From: an uncultured Lachnospiraceae bacterium
Lineage (GTDB): Bacteria; Bacillota; Clostridia; Lachnospirales; Lachnospiraceae
Reading direction: 5' to 3'
Assembly: GCA_937901625.1 (NCBI GenBank)
Contig: CALDIE010000206.1
Span: 1-17,165, forward strand
DNA length: 17,165 bases
The notes under the pieces: generated by a model
Database searches by the model: none
Seen by the model: the letters and a program-made list of their open reading frames with translations, nothing else
Told to the model about the DNA's origin: nothing
Translations under genes and position numbers: made by a program
Shown here: piece after piece, positions 9,014 to 14,910 of the stretch
Layout of the letters: every line of letters starts with the position of its first letter
Position numbering within the stretch: the first letter of the stretch is position 1

Positions 9014-12000
9014 TTACGTCGTTTCAGCGGTATAAAAACCTGCCTTCCATACCTCGACGCCGCTGTCCTGGAAGACCTCTTCCAAACGGGCGGAGAGCTG
9101 TTCTCTCGTAATGCCTTTTTTAAGAATGACCTGTAAGAATCCACCGCCGCCGGCACCGCAGATAAACCTCGCGTCGATCATATCCTCTACCGCCAGCAGG
9201 ATCTGGTCGATACAGGTATTGGTCGTTCCGTCGTCCAGACGAACAGACTGCTCCCAGTGGAGGTTTAGCAGTTTGGCAAAGCGATCCACATCGCCTGCCT
9301 TTAACGCCTTGCACATCCGGCCGGTTAACTCCTTCATTTCCGAAAGCGCGCCGATCGAATCCTTGCGGTTTCCGATATAATTGCCGATGACGTCGCGTAA
9401 AAGATTTCTTGCAAGTCTGCGCTGTCCCGTATAGATCAGGGCAAAGCGATCTTCCAGTTCTTTGAGCGCCTCATCCGGGATACGCAAAACCTCCACATCA
9501 AGCTTTTGCTCCGTACCCGGCTTGGAAGTGATCATCTTGATCCCCGGTACCACGCCGCCTACCTGATCCTGCCAGCCGCCGCCGGTCGACATCAGCTGTT
9601 CCATATTTAATACCACTTCATAGATGGCATCATCCGACGCTTCCTCACCGAGGAATGTCTTAAGAGCGCGAACGCATGCCGCAGATAAGATACTGCTGGT
9701 TCCCAGACCGGATCCCTTGGGTACGCCTATCACCTGGGTGGAAAGATAGATCCCGCCGCCCAGTTCTCTTAACCTGGTCTCTAAGTTTCTCGTATCCCCC
9801 CGCCGGATGATCCCGCAGGCAATCAACGCTGCCTTATGAAGAGCAAACTGATCATAGGGGTTTCCGCAGTCATTGATCTCGTGCATAGAGGAAAAGATGT
9901 GGTGTACGCCGACATCCTGACTCTCAAGTTCCACCACATAGCCTGCCAGACGACGCACCTGTACCAGAATAGGCAATCTGCCTTCTAAAGTGACGGCCGC
10001 ATTTAATACCATGCCGCCGTGTTCCATACAATAAGGAGGCGTATCCGTCCAGCCGCCGCCCCAGTTGACACGAACGGGGAGACGTACTTCCACCGAATCT
10101 TTTTCGATATGACGGGTTTTAGATCCTTCTTTTTCTTTAGATACCGCTTCCGTAGCGGATACTTCTTTTTGAATGCTGCGGAAACAACGCTGCATATAGG
10201 TTTCTTCCGCGTCGTTTGGAAATGATCCGAGTCCCGCTGCAGCTGCCCTTGCAAGACCGTACCAGATGCGGATGGCTTTGGAGAAGGGTGCAGCCGCCGC
10301 TTCCGCTTCCAGCAGCCTGATCTCCGACTTACGAATCTTTCCGGAGAAGGATGTAAGCGCCTCTTCCACCGGTACCTCCGCAAGCATCAGATCCATAAAA
10401 TGATCGACTCTCACGCTATCTTCCAGATTTTCCTTCCACGGGATGATAGCACGGCCGTCCGCCCGGTTAAAACTGCTGCATAGACTGTAGCGTTCGGATT
10501 CCCGCCACTGATTTAAGATCCCCGCAAAAAGCGCGTCTTCCCGCGATTCCTCCCTGATCAGTCTGCACATCATCTTTCCGTAGCCGATGGCTTCCTCCAC
10601 CGAATTGCAGGATGGAAAGAGTTTCGCGTTCCACACATCATGGGGGCGATCCTTCCAGAGAAAGTCTATCGCCTCTTTTCTGTTTATGGAGAAAGCCTTT
10701 TTCACTTTCCCTACTAACTCCTCCAGAGCGATTCCCATAAACTGTCCGCCTTTTTCCAAGCTGTCCTTCGGGTTGTCTTCCACTCCGTATACACGGACGA
10801 CAAAGCAGCCATCCAGCAGTTTCAGTCCGTGAAAAACGGTATGTGCCGGAATCTCCGTATTTTCCGGAAGGTTTAAGCCGGATACGATACTTCCTTCTCC
10901 GATCCTTCCGCCTTTTTTCACGCGGGTGTGTTCCAGATAACAGTCATCCCCGATCCCGATCTCTTCCTCCAGGAAAACGTTATGAAGGGCTACTCTCTGC
11001 CCGATGACGGTCGTTTCATCCGCTCGGTTAACATTCGTGGAAACATAACGGGACCAACCGAGGAAAGCATAATCCTCCACTGCCTCCGTCACCATTTCTT
11101 TTAACTCTTTCGTGGTTCCGAAGTGGATAAATTCCGCAGGGGAAAGTTTGATCAGTTTTAAATCATACTTGTGCAGCACTTCCCAGATTTCTTTTCGGCA
11201 CTCCTCCAGTTCGGGACAGAATTCTCCCTCCGGTGCCTCCTTTAAAAATCCCTCCAGCGTTGCTTCCCTTCCAAGCGGGTACTGGAAATCTCCGTAAAAA
11301 CTGATCCTCGCCCGTTCGTTGACAAAACGTGAGAACTTCTCCGGATCTACCGCTCCGGCGGTAGAGATCAGTGAATACAGCGATCGCAGCATACAACAGT
11401 CCAACAAAACGCAGCCGGTATCGATGTTAACCCGACCCTGTTCATTGACAGCACCGCAGGCACAAAGACTGTCCACCGATTGTTTATGAAGAAAACGACG
11501 AACATTATCCTGTTCATCTCCAAGATATACGCCATGGTCCTTTCCGACCTCGGCATCCGCCTTGATCGAAATCGCCGCTGCTCCGTGTGTCTGTGCGTCG
11601 ATCTGCAACGCGTTAAAGAGTAAAAGAACATCCCCCGCCATCACGAGCATTCCCTCTTTAAGGCGTCCGGGAATCAGGGCCGTCGCGATCATGAATTCAT
11701 CAAAAAGTGTGGAGGAATCGCCGTTCGGAAGACTTCTCGGAACCGGGGAAAAGAGCTTTCCGCAGGCGCTGTACTGAGGCACACGCTTGCTGTCCCCGCC
11801 GGAATGGATCACCAGTATACGGCGGTCGGAAAAAAGCTTCGGTCCCGGCGTCTCGATCTTTGCAATCTCCTTTAATACATTTAAGGTAGCGCCGCCCGAC
11901 CCGACACGCTTCCCGTCCGGATCCGGCAATACAAGATAGGTGGTCCTCGACGGCAGACGCTTTAGGTCCAGACGGTAGTTGATCTCTTCCGTAAAGATCA

Positions 12001-12151
12001 GAGCCTGCTCCTCGTTTGAAGCCGTAAGCACCACGTAATCCCAACAGATCGCGCGGTTGCTGTGGATCTGACGCTCATATTCATTCCAGGCATCCTCATA
12101 GGACTGCTGCAAAAACAATCTTCGCAGCTGCTTGGTTGTATATTGATTCAT
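9014..12151 (-). CDS. fkp: bifunctional L-fucokinase / L-fucose-1-phosphate guanylyltransferase (Fkp-like)
   Basis: Large 1045-residue cytoplasmic enzyme predicted to convert free L-fucose to GDP-L-fucose (kinase plus GTP:fucose-1-P guanylyltransferase), the salvage route for fucosylated surface glycans. The N-terminal fucose-pyrophosphorylase-like half (about 1-450) has GSGGATLNVL (84-93) and IHSGGDSKRVPQYSACGK (115-132), with a beta-helix-like stretch at 375-440. The C-terminal half is a GHMP kinase with motif 1 VNWGGGWTDTPP (695-706), motif 2 PKGSGLGTSS (811-820), TGGGWQDQVGG (856-866) and motif 3 GAGGGGFLQVI (999-1009). It is about 100 residues longer than Bacteroides Fkp. The start is ATG with GGGAGGAAA upstream. 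No fucose catabolic or glycosyltransferase genes are nearby. A relative acting on another sugar (for example a heptose) cannot be excluded, but the two-domain layout favours fucose. Confidence 0.85.
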   Translation of the reverse strand: MNQYTTKQLRRLFLQQSYEDAWNEYERQIHSNRAICWDYVVLTASNEEQALIFTEEINYRLDLKRLPSRTTYLVLPDPDGKRVGSGGATLNVLKEIAKIETPGPKLFSDRRILVIHSGGDSKRVPQYSACGKLFSPVPRSLPNGDSSTLFDEFMIATALIPGRLKEGMLVMAGDVLLLFNALQIDAQTHGAAAISIKADAEVGKDHGVYLGDEQDNVRRFLHKQSVDSLCACGAVNEQGRVNIDTGCVLLDCCMLRSLYSLISTAGAVDPEKFSRFVNERARISFYGDFQYPLGREATLEGFLKEAPEGEFCPELEECRKEIWEVLHKYDLKLIKLSPAEFIHFGTTKELKEMVTEAVEDYAFLGWSRYVSTNVNRADETTVIGQRVALHNVFLEEEIGIGDDCYLEHTRVKKGGRIGEGSIVSGLNLPENTEIPAHTVFHGLKLLDGCFVVRVYGVEDNPKDSLEKGGQFMGIALEELVGKVKKAFSINRKEAIDFLWKDRPHDVWNAKLFPSCNSVEEAIGYGKMMCRLIREESREDALFAGILNQWRESERYSLCSSFNRADGRAIIPWKENLEDSVRVDHFMDLMLAEVPVEEALTSFSGKIRKSEIRLLEAEAAAAPFSKAIRIWYGLARAAAAGLGSFPNDAEETYMQRCFRSIQKEVSATEAVSKEKEGSKTRHIEKDSVEVRLPVRVNWGGGWTDTPPYCMEHGGMVLNAAVTLEGRLPILVQVRRLAGYVVELESQDVGVHHIFSSMHEINDCGNPYDQFALHKAALIACGIIRRGDTRNLETRLRELGGGIYLSTQVIGVPKGSGLGTSSILSAACVRALKTFLGEEASDDAIYEVVLNMEQLMSTGGGWQDQVGGVVPGIKMITSKPGTEQKLDVEVLRIPDEALKELEDRFALIYTGQRRLARNLLRDVIGNYIGNRKDSIGALSEMKELTGRMCKALKAGDVDRFAKLLNLHWEQSVRLDDGTTNTCIDQILLAVEDMIDARFICGAGGGGFLQVILKKGITREQLSARLEEVFQDSGVEVWKAGFYTAETT

Positions 12152-12157
12152 GACGCT

Positions 12158-12165
12158 TTCCTCCC
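12158..12165 (-). promoter_or_regulatory. ribosome binding site of the fucokinase gene
   Basis: On the minus strand GGGAGGAA stands six bases before the ATG at 12151. It is a strong Shine-Dalgarno sequence and fixes that start. Confidence 0.75.
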
Positions 12166-12189
12166 ATCCACTCTTTCAATCATCCCATA

Positions 12190-12218
12190 ATTATATCATT
12201 TTAGGCGCTCCATTAAAA
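12190..12218 (-). promoter_or_regulatory. predicted sigma-A promoter of the fkp-mutS2-led directon
   Basis: On the minus strand a perfect TATAAT (12195-12190) lies 17 bases after a weak -35 TTTTAA (12218-12213), giving a start near 12183, about 30 bases before the ATG. It lies between the fucokinase gene and the REP/MITE-like element, so the element ends about 24 bases before the -35. The -10 is convincing; the -35 is poor. Confidence 0.55.
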
Positions 12219-12242
12219 CATCGCCCCTCACATTTTTCGCAT

Positions 12243-12275
12243 GTGACACGGGGACGTACCTACTGTCACGTTTTT
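12243..12275 (+). terminator. terminator-like hairpin at the left end of the REP/MITE-like element
   Basis: GTGACA (12243-12248) pairs with TGTCAC (12264-12269) and is followed by G and five T. As RNA on the plus strand this resembles an intrinsic terminator, though the 15-base loop is large. No plus-strand gene precedes it, so it is probably part of the repeat rather than a dedicated terminator. Confidence 0.35.
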
Positions 12276-12472
12276 CGCCACCCAGGCGCGGCACCTACGC
12301 AACAAGGATGCAGGCAAACAACTTCGCTCCGCTCTCCTTCGCTGCGTCCTATTCGGACACGCTGCGCGCGCGATAGAAGCGTTTGCGCGCTCCGCCGTGC
12401 CGACGGACTTGCGAACTCGTCTTCGCTCGTAATCGTTTGCCTTTGCATCACTTGTTGCGATGCCGCTGGCTT

Positions 12473-12506
12473 GTGACACTGGGACGTACCTACTGTCACG
12501 TTTTTT
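12473..12506 (+). terminator. terminator-like hairpin at the right end of the REP/MITE-like element
   Basis: Second copy of the same unit: GTGACA (12473-12478) pairs with TGTCAC (12494-12499), followed by six T. It could stop plus-strand readthrough toward fdhD, but is best read as the element's other terminus. Confidence 0.35.
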
Positions 12507-12550
12507 CGTGGGATACTGGGATGAAGTTACCGTCTTCCTCGTGGAATGAT

Positions 12551-12661
12551 GACTATAATTGGGTGGGCTTCTCTTCCTTTTATTGCCCTCGACAGGCTCC
12601 AGACCCTGCCGAGGTTTTAAATACGACTATAGATAGTATGGCTTCTCTTTCTTTTATAGCC
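12551..12661 (+). repeat. two imperfect 37-bp direct repeats, period 74, each able to form a hairpin
   Basis: Copies at 12551-12587 and 12625-12661 agree at 29 of 37 positions by eye; both start GACTATA and contain GGCTTCTCTT.CTTTTAT.GCC. Copy 1 pairs GGGC (12565-12568) with GCCC (12585-12588). Copy 2 pairs TATGGCT (12637-12643) with AGCCATA (12658-12664), around a pyrimidine-rich loop. The outer G:C pair of copy 1 is replaced by T:A in copy 2, a compensatory change. I do not recognise the family. It lies between the REP/MITE-like element and fdhD. Confidence 0.5.
12587..12618 (+). terminator. terminator-like hairpin upstream of fdhD
   Basis: CCTCGACAGG (12587-12596) pairs with CCTGCCGAGG (12605-12614) with one mismatch and an 8-base loop, followed by TTTT. 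It overlaps the 3' arm of the first repeat hairpin by two bases, so the two cannot both form completely. It could be an attenuator or leftover terminator; no plus-strand gene lies upstream in the window. Confidence 0.4.
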
Positions 12662-12693
12662 ATAGGCAGATTGCCACCTCCATCACATTTCAC

Positions 12694-12721
12694 TTGCTTC
12701 TCTATGGATGAATGGTATAGC
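12694..12721 (+). promoter_or_regulatory. possible fdhD promoter
   Basis: TTGCTT (12694-12699) and TATAGC (12716-12721) are separated by 16 bases, about 62 bases before the fdhD ATG. Both hexamers are imperfect. If this is the true promoter, the hairpin repeats at 12551-12661 lie upstream of the transcript. Confidence 0.3.
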
Positions 12722-12782
12722 ATTATAGATACAAAAACACAAAGGAGCTGCAAAGCGGGGAGCCTGCATTTGCTGTATAAAA

Positions 12783-13655
12783 ATGATGACATTGGATAAC
12801 CTGTTTAAAGACTGTGAACTGTATACAACGGAAAAGCCGATGATATGGACGGCCGACGGGCGTCAGTATGAAACAGAAGAGACGGTGCTCCATGAGCACA
12901 CGATAGAGATTACCGTTGATCTTATGCTTTTCGCAAAACTGGTATGTACGCCAAGACAGTTGCCCGAGCTGGTCATTGGGCGGCTTAAGACAAGCAGTTT
13001 GATACAAAGTGTCGAAGATGTGAAAAGACTCTTTATCTGTGCCAAAGGAAATCTTGCGGAGGTTAGTCTCCAATCAAAAGAAAGCAGACGTTCTGTTGTC
13101 CATAACAGCCGACATGAACTTGAGGGAACCTCTGTGGCAGATAGCACACTTGCGTCCACACCCGAAGTTGAAAGTACGCTTGTATCCGCACCCGAAACCG
13201 AGGCTACGTGCTGCAGCGCCAATCATCAATACCTTCAGGCAAGCGATAAGAGCCTGAAAAAACTCCCCGGCACAGAACCCGATGTATCGGCTGTCTTTAC
13301 TCTGGCCGGATACTTTAAAAAGGATTCCGCAATTCACAAAACGACCAACGGAACCCACAGTGCCTACCTGCGCACAGGAGACGGCAGTATTTTTTCTTTC
13401 GAGGATATCGGCAGACACAATGCCCTGGATAAAGCCGTGGGATATATGCTGCTGAACGGATATGAAGCGGGCGAATGTATGCTCTATACCACCGGACGCG
13501 TCCCCGTGGATATGGTGGAAAAGGCGATCGCTTCCGGGATCCCCGTATTAGTGAGTAAATCCGTTCCCACCGCAGAGGCCGTCGCCCTCGCAAAAGAATA
13601 TTCTTTGACTTTGCTCTGCAAAGCCTGGCCGGACAGTTTTACAAGGTATGCGTAA
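12783..13655 (+). CDS. fdhD: FdhD: sulfurtransferase required for formate dehydrogenase (molybdenum cofactor) activation
   Basis: FdhD passes sulfur from a cysteine desulfurase to the molybdenum/tungsten cofactor of formate dehydrogenase in the cytoplasm. The 290-residue protein shows the N-terminal ELVIGRLKTSSLI segment (62-74), TTNGTHSAYL (187-196, the TGG-H-A motif), and the signature EDIGRHNALDKAVGYML (207-223). SGIPVLVSKSVPTAEAVALA (251-270) and LLCKAWPDSF (277-286) complete the fold. The catalytic cysteine loop is represented only by TCCSAN (C143, C144), close to the CC arrangement I recall for Firmicute FdhD rather than CxxC. It directly follows a roughly 30-residue expansion of 10-residue repeats (119-148). 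The only possible starts are the adjacent ATGs at 12783 and 12786; the nearest purine-rich site, GGGGAG, is about 20 bases away, so initiation may be weak. It is the only plus-strand gene. No formate dehydrogenase or cofactor genes are adjacent. Its 3' end overlaps the broken carbonic anhydrase frame. Confidence 0.88.
   Translation: MMTLDNLFKDCELYTTEKPMIWTADGRQYETEETVLHEHTIEITVDLMLFAKLVCTPRQLPELVIGRLKTSSLIQSVEDVKRLFICAKGNLAEVSLQSKESRRSVVHNSRHELEGTSVADSTLASTPEVESTLVSAPETEATCCSANHQYLQASDKSLKKLPGTEPDVSAVFTLAGYFKKDSAIHKTTNGTHSAYLRTGDGSIFSFEDIGRHNALDKAVGYMLLNGYEAGECMLYTTGRVPVDMVEKAIASGIPVLVSKSVPTAEAVALAKEYSLTLLCKAWPDSFTRYA
13137..13226 (+). repeat. degenerate 30-bp tandem repeat inside fdhD
   Basis: Three in-frame 10-residue units encode ADSTLASTPE, VESTLVSAPE and TEATCCSANH. 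The first two are clear repeats; the third is diverged and carries the cysteine pair. The array lies in the loop before the conserved core and looks like an expansion by unequal replication or recombination. Confidence 0.6.
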
Positions 13656-14081
13656 AGAAAAACAGCTCTCTGCCGCCTTATAATCATCCTTTTCATCACC
13701 GATAGCACGCTTGATCTCGTCGGTGATGAATTTAATGTATCCACCCGGATCGTGATCGATCGCGGCGGTTACCGCGCCACACTGCGTATGTCCCAGCACG
13801 AGGATCAGTTTCGTTCCCAGATGTCCGGCTGCATATTCGATGCTGCCCAATTGATGATCATCGATCACATTCCCGGCCACGCGGATCGTAAAAAGATCCC
13901 CCATCGCCGCATGAAAGATTCTCTCCGGGATCACTCTTGAATCGGAACAGCCAATTACGATCGCATAAGGTTTCTGCCCGTTCCTCGCAAAATGTTCCAA
14001 CACTTCCGATGAGATGTTTGTCTGAAAAACGTCTTTGGATACATATTGTTCATTTCCGTGTTTTAAATGTTCTATAGCGCA
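13548..14081 (-). pseudogene. beta-carbonic anhydrase remnant, lacking a start codon and its C-terminus
   Basis: Beta-class carbonic anhydrases are zinc enzymes interconverting CO2 and bicarbonate. Zinc-site motifs remain: VIGCSDSRVIPE and GHTQCGAV, with RVAGNVIDDHQLGSIEYAA between them. The first ATG/GTG/TTG in frame is a GTG at 14003. Family-like sequence continues upstream of it to about 14081 (AIEHLKHGNEQYVSKD), and that stretch has no ATG, GTG or TTG back to the TAA of the preceding gene. At the other end, similarity stops near 13668 (GDEKDDYKAAE). The last 39-40 codons to the stop at 13548 are simply the reverse complement of the fdhD 3' end and its spacer. About 40-50 conserved C-terminal residues are therefore missing. 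A shortened protein from the GTG is possible but would lack both ends of the fold. It is probably inactive. Confidence 0.7.
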
Positions 14082-14114
14082 AGATTTGGATCTTTTGACC
14101 CTTACATCATAAAA

Positions 14115-14438
14115 TTATTCAGGGGTCTTCTTCCCTCCGTCTTCCGCGCCTAACGACTCCAAAAGCGCCCTCAATTTCCCGTCAGGCTTCAGATCCGCGT
14201 AATCCACCGCCAAGCGTTTCAAGAGGTCCATAACTTCCTCATGTAAATCCATAATCTCCGGTGAAATCGTTACCGTTTCCTCCGTATCGGGAGATTTTTC
14301 TTCATACTCCGCCCCCTCTAAAGGATTATATCCAAGAACCTCAACCTGTTCTTCTAATGGCCACTCTTGAAAAAACTCTTCTAACGGCACATCGCCATAG
14401 ATGATTTCCGCGATATCCGAAGCATATTCCTTAAACAC
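14115..14438 (-). CDS. C-terminal part of a YbjN-like protein, separated from the rest by an in-frame TAG
   Basis: This 107-codon acidic ORF starts with a GTG immediately after the TAG that ends the neighbouring ORF, in the same frame. Its first residues (FKEYASDIAEIIYGD) look like the closing helix of a YbjN domain, whose body is encoded in 14439-14822. The rest is a low-similarity, Glu/Asp-rich tail with no motif I recognise. No convincing ribosome binding site precedes the GTG. It is therefore best seen as the 3' part of one gene of about 235 codons, either broken by a nonsense mutation or read through. It stays open for 107 codons, so the break, if real, is recent. Confidence 0.55.
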   Translation of the reverse strand: MFKEYASDIAEIIYGDVPLEEFFQEWPLEEQVEVLGYNPLEGAEYEEKSPDTEETVTISPEIMDLHEEVMDLLKRLAVDYADLKPDGKLRALLESLGAEDGGKKTPE

Positions 14439-14822
14439 CTATAACGCATACACAATTCCGTCCCGAACGTCATCTTTCGTCCGGTTTCTATCATCAGTGC
14501 ACATTTTGTAATGGCTGTAGTACATTAAACCGGTTTCAAAATCAAGGCAAAATCTTCCCATATATATGTCGTTGTTAATACCGCAGACATACCTTGCGAG
14601 CCTGTTCATCTGCTCCGTATTCTCCGGCTTTGCTTTGACAGCCCAACACGCATGTTCCAGAAAACGATCTTCACCCACGTTAAACATAAAGGTCAGCCTG
14701 TATATGCTCTTGGAATACTCAAGTTCAAAGATCCCGTCCTTTTTATCAAAAGAATATGGCGTCCCGGATTCCTCCAAAACCTCTCGAACGGCCTCCGCTA
14801 TACTTAACGAATAATCACTCAT
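14439..14822 (-). CDS. YbjN-domain (type III secretion chaperone-like) protein, interrupted at codon 128 by an amber stop
   Basis: Short protein with a YbjN-type fold: an N-terminal helix (SIAEAVREVLEESGTPY), beta strands (FELEYSKSIYRLTFMF), then GRFCLDFETGLMYYSHYK, which matches the strand pair FELDxxxGxIxY of the family. Function in Firmicutes is unknown; relatives are small, soluble and stress-linked. The frame opens at a GTG (14828), but AGGAGG (14836-14831) is correctly spaced for the ATG at 14822, so I start there. The TAG at 14441-14439 falls before the last helix of the domain; the helix continues in frame in the next ORF. It lies 88 bases after the aldehyde dehydrogenase gene, with a hairpin in between. 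Confidence 0.6.
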   Translation of the reverse strand: MSDYSLSIAEAVREVLEESGTPYSFDKKDGIFELEYSKSIYRLTFMFNVGEDRFLEHACWAVKAKPENTEQMNRLARYVCGINNDIYMGRFCLDFETGLMYYSHYKMCTDDRNRTKDDVRDGIVYAL

Positions 14823-14841
14823 ATTCACCCCCTCCTTTCTG

Positions 14842-14869
14842 CCGGATCCCTTACATCCCGACGATCCGG
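14842..14869. other. 7-bp inverted repeat between aldehyde dehydrogenase and the YbjN-like gene
   Basis: CCGGATC (14842-14848) pairs with GATCCGG (14863-14869) around a 14-base loop, just before the ribosome binding site of the YbjN-like gene. No T-run follows on either strand, so it is not a standard terminator. It may be an mRNA processing or translation-control hairpin, or chance. Confidence 0.3.
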
Positions 14870-14910
14870 GTTAGTTTCCCCGACCCAATAGTAGACTCCG
14901 ACTTCAACAT

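Larger units (their letters stand above)
12242..12508. repeat. REP/MITE-like palindromic element with duplicated terminal hairpins
   Basis: Two near-identical 36-37 base units (12242-12277 and 12472-12508) in direct orientation bound a GC-richer segment. They differ by one substitution (GTGACACG versus GTGACACT) and one T. Each has the inverted pair GTGACA...TGTCAC around a GGGACGTACC core, followed by five or six T. Inside, arms at 12299-12319 and 12435-12458 (GCAACAAG..GGCAAAC against GTTTGCC..CTTGTTGC) make the interior a long imperfect palindrome. It encodes no plausible protein. This architecture is known from non-autonomous elements mobilised by REP-associated tyrosine transposases (RAYT/Y1) in Clostridia; no transposase is in the window, so the mobiliser is inferred. 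No target-site duplication was seen. Confidence 0.65.

Noticed and set aside
12228..12499. Minus-strand small open frames in the GC-rich repeat
   Set aside because: They follow the palindromic element and are Arg/Ala/Ser-rich by composition; no ribosome binding site or family resemblance.
12551..12782. Molybdenum cofactor riboswitch upstream of fdhD
   Set aside because: I could not match the conserved Moco-RNA pattern; the repeats and hairpins look different.
12383..12799. Plus-strand open frame of 138 codons overlapping the REP/MITE-like element and fdhD leader
   Set aside because: It begins inside the repeat, shows no protein motif, and runs through the hairpin repeats into the fdhD start; composition is that of noncoding DNA.
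12783..13655. FdhD lacking its catalytic cysteines
   Set aside because: There is no CxxC, but a CC pair (143-144) is present near the expected loop and, from memory, Firmicute FdhD proteins often carry CC there, so loss cannot be claimed.
13548..13667. C-terminal tail of the carbonic anhydrase frame as a novel extension
   Set aside because: It is the reverse complement of the conserved fdhD 3' end plus a short spacer, so it reflects overlap, not a new domain.
14115..14438. Independent small acidic gene
   Set aside because: It starts directly after the amber codon in the same frame, begins with the last YbjN helix and has no ribosome site, so it is better explained as the 3' part of the split gene.
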